From Paenibacillus sp. S150 (lineage in GTDB: Bacteria; Bacillota; Bacilli; Paenibacillales; Paenibacillaceae): DNA of 64,000 nt. Both the position numbers and the translations under genes were made by a program. The stretch spans positions 62,001 to 126,000 of the forward strand of contig NZ_JACBYI010000015.1 of the NCBI RefSeq assembly GCF_019352175.1, in the 5' to 3' direction. The notes under the pieces are model-generated. The model saw only the letters and a program-made list of their open reading frames with translations, was not told the origin of the DNA and did not search any database. Below, piece by piece: positions 56,230-63,936 of this stretch (position 1 is its first letter; every line of letters begins with the position of its first letter).

Positions 56230-57784
56230 GGTCTGCGGCCCTCCCGGTCTGCTCTTTGTCCTGCCGGTTGATCCCCAGCATATAAAGCCCCAGCTCTTCC
56301 TCGCCCACGGCAGAAGGATGCTCGAAATAAGCAACGATTTGCCCTTCATACATAACAAGAAGGCTGTCGCTCAGCTCCAGAATTTCATTCAAGTCCGCCG
56401 ATACCAGCAAGGTGGCGCAGTTTTCCGAGCGCAGCTCCAGCAGCTTCTGGTGAATAAACTGCGCCGCTCCGATGTCCACGCCCCGGGTCGGCTGCTCGGC
56501 GATGAGCAGCTGCGGATGGGTGGAGCACTCCCTTGCGACCACCACCTTCTGCATATTGCCGCCGGACAGCATGCCGATCGGCTGCTGCGGGCCGGAGCAG
56601 CGCACTTTGAATTCCTCTATCAGCGATGCGGCCAGAGCGGCAATTCTGGAGCCGCGGAGAAAAGGCCCCTTATTCATGTCCTTCGAGCGGTACCGCGTGG
56701 AGATCAGGTTGTCGGCAATACCGGCCTCTCCTGCGGAGCCCTGGCGCATCCGGTCCTCCGGGATGTAGGACACCCCCAGGCTGCGGATGTCCTGAATATC
56801 CGAATTACGGATATCCGTCCCTTTTACACTCACCGAGCCGCTGACGGCTGCACCGCGGAGACCGCCGGTCAGCGCCTCAATCAGCTGTGTCTGTCCATTC
56901 CCTTCAACCCCGGCGATGCCGACAATCTGTCCTTCGCGGACCAAGAAGCTGATCTCCGACAGAAGGGCTTTTCCCTGGCTGTCCGTAACACCGAGCCGGT
57001 CCACTGTAAGCACCGGCTTGCCATGCGGAATGTTGTCCTTGTCGTATTTCAGCACCACATCCCGGCCGACCATCAGCCGTGAAATTTCCTGCTCCGACAC
57101 TTCGCGGGTCTGGAAGACACCTTCACTCCTGCCGCCGCGCATAATGGTAATCCGGTCGCAGATCGCTTTGACTTCCTTCAGCTTGTGCGAGATAAAAACA
57201 ATGGTGTGGCCCTGCTCCTTAAGCTGCTGCAGCTCATGGAACAGCTCCTCCGTTTCCTGCGGGGTCAGCACCGCTGTCGGCTCGTCGAGGATGAGGATCT
57301 CGGCTCCGCGCACCAGTGCCTTCAGAATCTCCACCTTCTGCTTCATGCCGACCGTCAGATCCTCCACCCTGGCCTTGGCGTTTACCGAGAGGTTGTATCT
57401 GCGCGCCGTTTCCTCCGTCAGACGCACCGCTTCGGCATAATCGAAGCCCACAGCCTTGCGCGGCTCCATGCCCAGCACCATATTTTCCGCCACGGTAAAA
57501 GAAGGCACCAGCATGAAATGCTGATGCACCATGCCGATGCCGCGGTCAATCGCGTCCTGCGGAGATTGCAGCCTTACTTGTTCTCCCCGGATATAGATCT
57601 CACCCTCACTCGGCTCTTCCATCCCGAACATGATCTTCATCAGAGTCGATTTACCGGCTCCGTTCTCTCCGGCAATCGCATGGATTTCGCCCTTGCGCAG
57701 GGAGAATCCAACGTCCTTGTTGGCGACAACGCCGTTCGGATATACTTTGGTGATTCCCCGCATTTCCAGCAGAGCATTTGCCAT
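56222..57784 (-). CDS. nupO: Nucleoside ABC ATPase, two cassettes (NupO-like)
   Basis: The 520-aa protein contains two ABC domains. The first has Walker A GENGAGKST (about 37-45), a signature beginning LTVGMKQK, and Walker B ILILDEPTAVLT. The second has a degenerate Walker A (GVEGNGQTQ at about 287) and signature LSGGNMQK. This organisation is that of sugar and BMP-type nucleoside importers. It follows the binding lipoprotein gene by 56 nt. Confidence 0.93.
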   Translation of the reverse strand: MANALLEMRGITKVYPNGVVANKDVGFSLRKGEIHAIAGENGAGKSTLMKIMFGMEEPSEGEIYIRGEQVRLQSPQDAIDRGIGMVHQHFMLVPSFTVAENMVLGMEPRKAVGFDYAEAVRLTEETARRYNLSVNAKARVEDLTVGMKQKVEILKALVRGAEILILDEPTAVLTPQETEELFHELQQLKEQGHTIVFISHKLKEVKAICDRITIMRGGRSEGVFQTREVSEQEISRLMVGRDVVLKYDKDNIPHGKPVLTVDRLGVTDSQGKALLSEISFLVREGQIVGIAGVEGNGQTQLIEALTGGLRGAAVSGSVSVKGTDIRNSDIQDIRSLGVSYIPEDRMRQGSAGEAGIADNLISTRYRSKDMNKGPFLRGSRIAALAASLIEEFKVRCSGPQQPIGMLSGGNMQKVVVARECSTHPQLLIAEQPTRGVDIGAAQFIHQKLLELRSENCATLLVSADLNEILELSDSLLVMYEGQIVAYFEHPSAVGEEELGLYMLGINRQDKEQTGRAADHV

Positions 57785-57840
57785 GGGTCATCAACGCCTT
57801 TCAAAGCCAATTTAATTAACAGGATAATATTTTAATGTCC

Positions 57841-58977
57841 TTAAGGTTTAACGGCATTACGGATGGCTTCCACCTCGGAGGTTTCCATGCCCATTGCATT
57901 GTCGACCGTAATTTCCTTGCTGATCAGCTTCTGCTTCACTTCTTCCACCTTGGCCTGCAAATCTGCCGGGAATACCTCTTTGTAAATGTCGTTCTCGGCG
58001 ATGCCTACGCCGTCTTCCACAAAGCCCAGCACATCACGCTTGCCCATCTCCAGGGTTCCGTCCTGCAGCTTTTTCACTGCGCCCAGAATGGCCATATCGA
58101 TCTTTTTGATGGCGGAAGTGACGATCAGGTTTGCTTTGTCACTATCCGTGTCCTTCAGCAGCATGGCCTGGTCGGAATCGACGCCGATGGCATATTTGGT
58201 CTTTTCCTTCGCTGCATCAAAGATTCCAAGTCCTGTAGCGCCCGCTACGTTAAAAATCACATCCACGCCCGAGTTGTACTGGATCAGCGACAATTCCTTG
58301 CCCTTGGCCGGATTCACGAAGTCGCCGGCATAAGATACAGCTACCTTCACATCCGGATCAACATACTGCGCACCCTGAATGTAACCAACGAGGAAGGCGT
58401 TAATGCCGGGAATATCCATTCCGCCGAGAAATCCTATGACATTCTCCGGGTTGGCATTAGGCATATCCGACTGTGTGGCGAGTGCCGCTGCAGCCCCTGC
58501 CAGAAAAGAGACCTCATTGGTCGAATAGGACATGTTGTACATATTTTCCGGCGCCTCGTCGATGTCGGTGTCATAGTTAATGAATTTTTTATCCGGATTC
58601 GCCTCAGCGGTTGCATTGAACATTTCCGTAATTTCCGAGCCGCCCGAGATGACAACATCCCAATCCTCGGCAGCAATATCGTTAAAGGTTGGCTCCCATT
58701 TCGTCTTGTCCGCGCCCATTTCCACGGCCTTCGTCTCCGCGCCAAGCTCGTCCTTCACCTTTTGCAGGCCGCTGTTCGCCGCATCAAAAAACGACTTGTC
58801 TCCCAGCGTCCCCGGGATCAGCAGCACGACCTTCAGCTTGTCCCCCGGGGCAGTCTCGCCGCCTTCAGTATTTGTTTCCGCATTGGCAGCATTTCCATTG
58901 CCGGACGTGTTGTTTCCGCATGCAGTGACCAGTACCATTACCGCCAGCAACAATAAAGCGAGCACATTCTTTTTCAT
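57841..58977 (-). CDS. nupN: BMP-family nucleoside-binding lipoprotein (NupN-like)
   Basis: The 378-aa protein has a lipoprotein signal peptide with lipobox VTAC (Cys about 20), followed by a Gly/Asn-rich linker and a BMP/PnrA-type nucleoside-binding domain (LIPGTLGDKSFFDAANSGLQ near 53; IGVDSDQAMLLKDTDSDK near 230). It is the first gene of the operon nupN-O-P-Q, nucleoside hydrolase, ADP-ribosylglycohydrolase. The importer scavenges nucleosides. Confidence 0.93.
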   Translation of the reverse strand: MKKNVLALLLLAVMVLVTACGNNTSGNGNAANAETNTEGGETAPGDKLKVVLLIPGTLGDKSFFDAANSGLQKVKDELGAETKAVEMGADKTKWEPTFNDIAAEDWDVVISGGSEITEMFNATAEANPDKKFINYDTDIDEAPENMYNMSYSTNEVSFLAGAAAALATQSDMPNANPENVIGFLGGMDIPGINAFLVGYIQGAQYVDPDVKVAVSYAGDFVNPAKGKELSLIQYNSGVDVIFNVAGATGLGIFDAAKEKTKYAIGVDSDQAMLLKDTDSDKANLIVTSAIKKIDMAILGAVKKLQDGTLEMGKRDVLGFVEDGVGIAENDIYKEVFPADLQAKVEEVKQKLISKEITVDNAMGMETSEVEAIRNAVKP

Positions 58978-59134
58978 TTTCCAAGTTCACACCCCTGTTT
59001 GTAATGGATTAACCCTGATAAGACAGCATAGCGCCCCAATTGTACGTTTTGTTTTATAGATAGCATCGGCGGCTCAATTGAAAGACTATTGAAATCCTGA
59101 AAATAAGCAAATTACTTTGCAAACCAGACATTAT

Positions 59135-59143
59135 ATGTTACAT
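59135..59143. promoter_or_regulatory. ATGTTACAT motif in the nupN / araC intergenic region
   Basis: This near-palindrome is the reverse complement of ATGTAACAT at 60059-60067 upstream of ubiD. A related ACGTAACAT occurs at 49819-49827. It may be a regulator site shared by the nucleoside operon and the UbiX/UbiD genes, but a 9-mer recurring by chance cannot be excluded. No gene is seen in the 326-nt gap. Confidence 0.25.
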
Positions 59144-59303
59144 TCGACAAAAAAACCGGGTAAATTCCGAACAAGATGGCCAGTCCAGTTGTGAATCTTC
59201 GGTTTAATTGATAAGATCATAACAAATGAAAACATAAATATTTATATATTTTCGGCCAACTTTTTGTACGATTCGGCTAAATGACGATAAACGGAGGTTC
59301 ATC

Positions 59304-60059
59304 ATGGATCGGGTCCTATATATTGTAAATGCAGAACATGAAGCGAATACTTATATTCCGCCGCATCAGCATGAGTGTTTTGAGCTTGTCTATTATATTC
59401 ACGGTCTTGGGACTACGAGTATTGGACCGCGCAGCTTTCACTTCCGCCCGTTCACTTTTGCCCTGATTCCGCCCAGTTTCAAGCATGATGAAAATCACCA
59501 GCCCAGCCCGGAGGTTCTGTTCGTCGGCTTCCACTGCGGCAATCCGATTATCAATACCCTCTCCGGCGTTTATGACGACGATAAGGAACACACCGTGCTG
59601 CAAACGCTGCTGCGGATGAACGAAGAGTTCAAGCGCAAGCGCGAAGGCTTTGCCGAGCTGCTCAACCTGCAAATGAGCGAAATCACTGTCTATCTGCAGC
59701 GGCTGCTTGGCGCGTCGGATTTCCATTCTCCGGCAGAGGATCAGGTGCAGTATGTGCTGAATTATATGAATGAGCATTACCGGCATAAGCTCTCCGTCCA
59801 GTCGCTGGCTGAAATGTCCGGCTACAGCTATGACCGGTTCCGGCATCTGTTCAAGGAAAGATTTGGCCGTTCCCCGCACCGTTATCTTTTGCTGAAGCGT
59901 CTGGATTATGCCAAGTCCCTGCTGCTGCACACCCAGATGCACATCTCCGAGGTGTCTGCGGCTGCCGGATTCGTCAATGACGCCCAATTCTGCAACATGT
60001 TCAAAAGAGAGATGGGGCTCTCCCCGCGTACTTTCCGCGTCAGGAGTAAAGTCATATAA
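59304..60059 (+). CDS. AraC-family transcriptional regulator
   Basis: The 251-aa protein starts after GGAGGTTC. It has an N-terminal cupin-like sensing domain with the metal/ligand pattern IPPHQHECFELVYYIHG (residues 18-34) and a C-terminal AraC domain (about 155-250) with LSVQSLAEMSGYSYDRFRHLFKERFGRSP-type first helix-turn-helix and a second one ending FCNMFKREMGLSPRTF. It is divergent from the nucleoside operon, and 340 nt upstream of ubiD on the same strand. It is the best candidate regulator of the ubiD/BMC genes. Confidence 0.9.
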   Translation: MDRVLYIVNAEHEANTYIPPHQHECFELVYYIHGLGTTSIGPRSFHFRPFTFALIPPSFKHDENHQPSPEVLFVGFHCGNPIINTLSGVYDDDKEHTVLQTLLRMNEEFKRKREGFAELLNLQMSEITVYLQRLLGASDFHSPAEDQVQYVLNYMNEHYRHKLSVQSLAEMSGYSYDRFRHLFKERFGRSPHRYLLLKRLDYAKSLLLHTQMHISEVSAAAGFVNDAQFCNMFKREMGLSPRTFRVRSKVI

Positions 60060-60101
60060 TGTAACATTAATCATTTACTTTTCGGAGCTTTTGACTATAA
60101 T
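60059..60101 (+). promoter_or_regulatory. Promoter of the ubiD/BMC unit
   Basis: ATGTAACATTAATCA (from 60059) is followed by TTTACT (60074-60079), 16-nt spacer and TATAAT (60096-60101). The same block is found upstream of the mpsC-like gene/ubiX at 49820-49859. The AraC stop codon is within the first bases. Confidence 0.7.
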
Positions 60102-60216
60102 GAGATTTAAGCTTACGCGATTATGACTTGTACCGGCTGGTTTTGCCCAAAGCTGCGGCCGGGTACTGCAGCAACTTCAGTGACCATCAACGGCTTTATC
60201 TCGATTGTATCCTGAT

Positions 60217-60320
60217 AAGCCGCCTCAACATAAGGGTTTGCCCCATTTCTGTTCACAGAATGAAGGAAGCCGCGATTTAGAGAAGACTCTCTATTTCCGC
60301 GGCTTCTTTTTTTATTTTCC
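60217..60320 (+). ncRNA. Conserved structured leader with terminator, upstream of ubiD
   Basis: It matches 50299-50398 upstream of ubiX. Shared are AAGCCG at the 5' end, CAACATAAGG, hairpin TTCTG-TTCA-CAGAA and a terminator. The stem GAAGCCGCG (60264-60272 region) pairs with CGCGGCTTC (to 60306), where the ubiX copy has GTTG paired with CAAC: compensatory changes that keep the stem. The inner stem AGAGA/TCTCT is also kept. A T-run follows. It lies about 80 nt upstream of the ubiD start and about 160 nt after the expected transcription start. Confidence 0.7.
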
Positions 60321-60398
60321 AGGAGTGAATAAGCGCTAATTGAAGCTGGACGCTCCTTCGGGAAAAAAGTTAATGATTAGCTGGAGGTGCAAGAAACT

Positions 60399-61742
60399 AT
60401 GGCTTTTGTGAATATGCGTGAGCTGCTGGAGCATTGGGACCGTACCGGCAAGCTGCTTAAAATCCGCAGGGAGGTAGATCCGCAGTTTGAGCTTGGGGCT
60501 GTAATCAAAGCGGTCAAGGGAGCGCAGCCGATGGTGTTCCAGAAGGTCAAGGGCTATGACATGCCCATGGCAGCCGGCCTTGGCGGCTCCAAGGCGCTGA
60601 TGGCCGAGAGCATGGATATGCAGCCTGCGGAGCTGCTGCCCCGGCTGATCGAGGCCGTGGTCCATCCGCTGCCTACGCAACGCTGCGAGCAGGCCCCGGT
60701 GCACGACAACGTGATCACGAGCCGAATCAACCTGAGGGAGCTGTTTCCGGTGTGCACCTACAATGCGCTGGACAGCGGAGCCTATTACGTCTCCGGCGTC
60801 ATGGTAGTCAAGGGCGCGGACGGCCGCAAGCGCTACACCTCGATCCGGCGCATGCAGCTGCTGGAGGGCAACCGGACCAGCATCCTGATCTCCTCTCCCG
60901 AGCTGTTCCAGCAGTTCAGGGAATTCGAGGAACGCGGCGAGCCGATGGAGGCCGCGTTTATGTTCGGCATTGTTCCGGCAGTGGTGCTGGCCTCTCAGGT
61001 CAGCACCCATCTGTTCCATGTCGACAAGCTGGAGGTCGCCTCCGCCCTGCTCGGCCAGCCGCTGGAGGTGGTCCGCTGCAAGACCGTCGATCTGGAGGTG
61101 CTCGCCGGGGCCGAGGTTGTGTTCGAGGGCCGGCTTCTCCCCCGTGTCCGCGAGCCGGAAGGCCCGTTCGGGGAGCTGGGCGGTTATTACGGACCGCGGT
61201 CGGAACAGCCCGTGGTCGAGTTCTCCGCCGTCACTTACCGGAACCAGCCGGTCTGGCAGACTATTCTTCCCGCCAGCTATGAGGAGAAGCTGCCGATGGC
61301 AATCTCCCGCGAAATCGCCCTCCTCGGCTCGATCCGCCAGGTGGTGCCCGGCGTGCAGGATGTGCATATCAGCATGGGCGGCGTTGGCCGCTACCATGCC
61401 GTTATCCGCATTAAGAAGGCCAACGAGGGCGACGGTAAAACCGCCCTGCTCGCCGCCTTCGCCGGCGACAAGGACCTGAAGCATGTCGTCGTCGTCGACG
61501 AGGACGTCAATCTGTTCGACCCGCTCGATGTGGAATGGGCCATCGCCACCCGGGTCCAGGCTGATCTGGACACCTTCATTGTCACAGGCGCCAAAGGCTC
61601 CCCGCTGGAGCCCTCGCACAACCTGCGGGGCGTCTCGGCCAAAATGGGCATCGATGCCACCTTCCCGCTGGCCGAAGCCGAGCATTACCGCCGGACCCAT
61701 ATCCCCGGCCAGGATGAGATTGAGCTGGCGAGGTATTTATAA
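60399..61742 (+). CDS. ubiD: UbiD-family prenyl-FMN-dependent (de)carboxylase
   Basis: The ATG at 60399 has GGAGG upstream and gives 447 aa. The catalytic triad of UbiD enzymes is visible: Arg near 150 in TSIRRMQL, and two Glu in REPEGPFGELGGYYG (about 254 and 259). The enzyme removes or adds a carboxyl group on an unsaturated or aromatic acid using prenylated FMN from UbiX, whose gene is at 50436. The BMC shell gene follows 41 nt later, so it belongs to the microcompartment operon. Its own N-terminus is not an obvious encapsulation peptide. The substrate is not identified. Confidence 0.93.
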   Translation: MAFVNMRELLEHWDRTGKLLKIRREVDPQFELGAVIKAVKGAQPMVFQKVKGYDMPMAAGLGGSKALMAESMDMQPAELLPRLIEAVVHPLPTQRCEQAPVHDNVITSRINLRELFPVCTYNALDSGAYYVSGVMVVKGADGRKRYTSIRRMQLLEGNRTSILISSPELFQQFREFEERGEPMEAAFMFGIVPAVVLASQVSTHLFHVDKLEVASALLGQPLEVVRCKTVDLEVLAGAEVVFEGRLLPRVREPEGPFGELGGYYGPRSEQPVVEFSAVTYRNQPVWQTILPASYEEKLPMAISREIALLGSIRQVVPGVQDVHISMGGVGRYHAVIRIKKANEGDGKTALLAAFAGDKDLKHVVVVDEDVNLFDPLDVEWAIATRVQADLDTFIVTGAKGSPLEPSHNLRGVSAKMGIDATFPLAEAEHYRRTHIPGQDEIELARYL

Positions 61743-61783
61743 GCGTCAGAACAGCTTCAATACAGCTTATAAGGAGGTGGATC

Positions 61784-62050
61784 ATGCAAGCTATCGGATT
61801 AATTGAGACCCGGGGATTGACACCGGCGCTGGAGGCGCTCGACGCCATGTGCAAAGCGGCCAATGTCCGGCTGGTTGACTTCAAGCGGGTCGGCTCCGGC
61901 CTGGTGGCGGTCATCGTCGAAGGCGATGTCGCCGCTGTCCAGGCAGCCGTCGAGGCAGGAGTCGCCGCTTACGGACGGACCGGCGGCGAGCTTATCTCTT
62001 CAAACGTTATCCCGCGGCCGCATGCGGACCTGGCCAAAATGCTTATTTGA
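61784..62050 (+). CDS. Bacterial microcompartment shell protein, BMC-H (PduA/EutM-like)
   Basis: The 88-aa protein has a single BMC domain: QAIGLIETRGLTPALEALDA (residues 2-21), pore loop RVGSGLVAV (about 35-43) and the signature GDVAAVQAAVEAG, ending VIPRPHADL. Length and sequence are close to PduA. Hexamers tile the facets of a protein shell; the GSG pore loop suggests passage of small polar molecules. AAGGAGG is seven bases before the ATG. Confidence 0.97.
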   Translation: MQAIGLIETRGLTPALEALDAMCKAANVRLVDFKRVGSGLVAVIVEGDVAAVQAAVEAGVAAYGRTGGELISSNVIPRPHADLAKMLI

Positions 62051-62132
62051 CCGGCCCCAAGCATCCTTATTTCCGGCTTTGCCAGCTGTTATTCAAAAAC
62101 GACCCAATTGACACCTTGAGGGGGTGATGATC

Positions 62133-63419
62133 ATGTCCGATTTCATGAAAAATATAGTTTCTGAAGTGCTGCAGAGAAACCGCCAGCCTTCAAGTGCCGG
62201 TGCTGTTCGGGTTCCCGGCGCTCCAAACGCATATGGCGCTGACAGCAGTCCCCTTCCGCCCGGCGTTCCCAGTCCAGCCGCCGCTGCCAGCTCCCCTTCC
62301 CCCCATACCTGTTCAGCGGACAGCAGAGCGGATTGTCCGCATACCTGCACGCAGCCGGGAAATTGCCGCAAGCCGCCGCCAGAAATCAGGCGGACCAATT
62401 ACCAGAAGGCGCTGGCGGCCCGGCGGATAGCGCTCATCGGCGCTGCCGCCGCAGCTGTCCCGGGCGGTGCAGCAGCAGCTATCAACTATGAACCAGCCTC
62501 CCCTCCTTATGAGAGGGATGCCAATTCCTTGCTTGCCGGAATGCAGGCTGATACTGCTGTGAAGAAAGCGGGGAGCCTTCAACCGGGCAGGCTTCCTCAG
62601 GATATCGCAACCGCCGAACCCGGCAGCCGCCCTTCACCCGCGGCAACCTTAGAGCTTCATAACCGGCAGTTCGTCGAGCAGTGCCTCTCTCCGCTGCTAT
62701 TGCGCACTCTGCCTGTTAAGACATCACCGCCCCGGTTGACCGGGGATCATGCTCCGGAACAGCCAGCAGCACCAGCGCCGGTTTCCACGCGGGGAATGGA
62801 TTCTCCGGGCTCGCCTGCATTAAGCGTCCCCTTCCGGACTCCGGGCTCACCAGAGCCCTTCCGCCTTCCCTTGCAGGGGAGCCTGGAAGGCTGGCTGTTC
62901 CCCGAGATCAGCAGCAGGCTGCGCCCGCTGCTTGGCATATCCGGCCGCAATTACAGCTCGGCTGGAGTATTGAGCTCTCCGGTGTGCCATCCGGGTCAGC
63001 TGTTCGCCGCTGAAGAGCTGCTGCCCCAGGACCCCGGCCTGGAAGCGGATATGGGCTGGAGCCCCGCCGGGAACGGCTTTGAGCTTAAGCTTTTCAGCCA
63101 TGATCCTGACAGGATAGCCAGCCTGCTTGCAGAGCTTGCCGCATGTATTCAGGGGCAGGCTGCACGGTCCGTCCAGATATATACCAGCCTTACCCCCGGT
63201 CCCCTGCTGCGGAGGTATTTGGGTGCAGGTCAGCTGGAAGCTCTCGCCGTCATCGACGCAGGTTCCCGCTGGAGCGGCATCGGAACAGCAGAGCAGTTAC
63301 TGTTCAACCATCCCGATACCGGCCTCAGCATCCGCACGGAGCATAACTGCTGCATTGTAAGCGGGGCCTCCGCCCGGATTCAGGCTCTGGAGTCCGAACT
63401 GAAGCGGTTGGCGGATTAA
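62133..63419 (+). CDS. Unrecognised BMC-locus protein with encapsulation-peptide-like N-terminus
   Basis: The ATG at 62133 has GAGGGGG eight bases upstream and gives 428 aa. Residues 1-16 (MSDFMKNIVSEVLQRN) form an amphipathic helix like BMC encapsulation peptides. Then a Pro/Ala/Ser-rich linker with PHTC...CPHTC...C (Cys about 60, 68, 72, 78), a second helical segment (about 85-120), a long Pro-rich region, and a folded C-terminal domain (about 255-428) with beta-alpha patterns, including FELKLFSHDPDRIASLLAEL and VIDAGSRWSGIGTAEQLLFN. I do not recognise the family. It lies between two shell genes, so it is probably a cargo, scaffold or shell-associated protein. The cysteine cluster might bind metal or an Fe-S cluster. 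Confidence 0.75.
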   Translation: MSDFMKNIVSEVLQRNRQPSSAGAVRVPGAPNAYGADSSPLPPGVPSPAAAASSPSPHTCSADSRADCPHTCTQPGNCRKPPPEIRRTNYQKALAARRIALIGAAAAAVPGGAAAAINYEPASPPYERDANSLLAGMQADTAVKKAGSLQPGRLPQDIATAEPGSRPSPAATLELHNRQFVEQCLSPLLLRTLPVKTSPPRLTGDHAPEQPAAPAPVSTRGMDSPGSPALSVPFRTPGSPEPFRLPLQGSLEGWLFPEISSRLRPLLGISGRNYSSAGVLSSPVCHPGQLFAAEELLPQDPGLEADMGWSPAGNGFELKLFSHDPDRIASLLAELAACIQGQAARSVQIYTSLTPGPLLRRYLGAGQLEALAVIDAGSRWSGIGTAEQLLFNHPDTGLSIRTEHNCCIVSGASARIQALESELKRLAD

Positions 63420-63588
63420 GACGACCGGTCTGCGCCGGCCTGGAGAAGCAGGGGCTTCCTCACTTACAGGAATCCGTTCCAGCGGGAAATATAAGGCTTG
63501 GCTTGAAACAACAAATCCCTGCATCCGGACAACGGCCGCAGGCCACGTATGCAGATAAGACAGATAATTAAAGAAGGAGGCTGTGGAT

Positions 63589-63936
63589 ATGCAGGCATTG
63601 GGCTTAATTGAGACACTTGGATACACCACCGCCGTTTCCGCGGCGGATGCGGCACTGAAAGCGGCAGATGTGCAGCTGGTTGCGGTAGAGAAGATCATCG
63701 GGGTTGGCGGCTCCCTTGGGGTCACGATTCATCTGAGCGGGGATGTTGCAGCGGTCAGCGCTTCCGTCGAAGCGGGCAAGGCCGAAGCTCAGCGCATCGG
63801 CAGGGTAATTTCCGCCCATGTCATCGCCAAAGCCCACGAAGATGTAAGCAGCAAAATACTGACCAAATTCCTGCTTCCCGCGCCGCCAATCCATGAAGCA
63901 TCAGCTTCAGAGACGCCAGACGTGACAGACCTATAG
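63589..63936 (+). CDS. Bacterial microcompartment shell protein, BMC-H with extended pore loop and tail
   Basis: The ATG at 63589 follows AAGGAGG by eight bases, giving 115 aa. The BMC domain is clear (QALGLIETLGYTTAVSAADA, GDVAAVSASVEAG), but the pore loop KIIGVGGSLGVTIHLSG is about four residues longer than in PduA. A 25-residue Pro/Ala/Glu-rich tail follows the domain. The altered pore suggests another permeability. The gene is 169 nt after the unrecognised protein; no promoter or terminator was seen between them. The remaining 64 bases of the window hold no gene. Confidence 0.93.
   Translation: MQALGLIETLGYTTAVSAADAALKAADVQLVAVEKIIGVGGSLGVTIHLSGDVAAVSASVEAGKAEAQRIGRVISAHVIAKAHEDVSSKILTKFLLPAPPIHEASASETPDVTDL

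Noticed and set aside
60336..61700. 454-aa open frame opposite ubiD
   Set aside because: Antisense shadow; catalytic motifs place the gene on the plus strand and the antisense frame would include the attenuator/ribosome-site region of ubiD.
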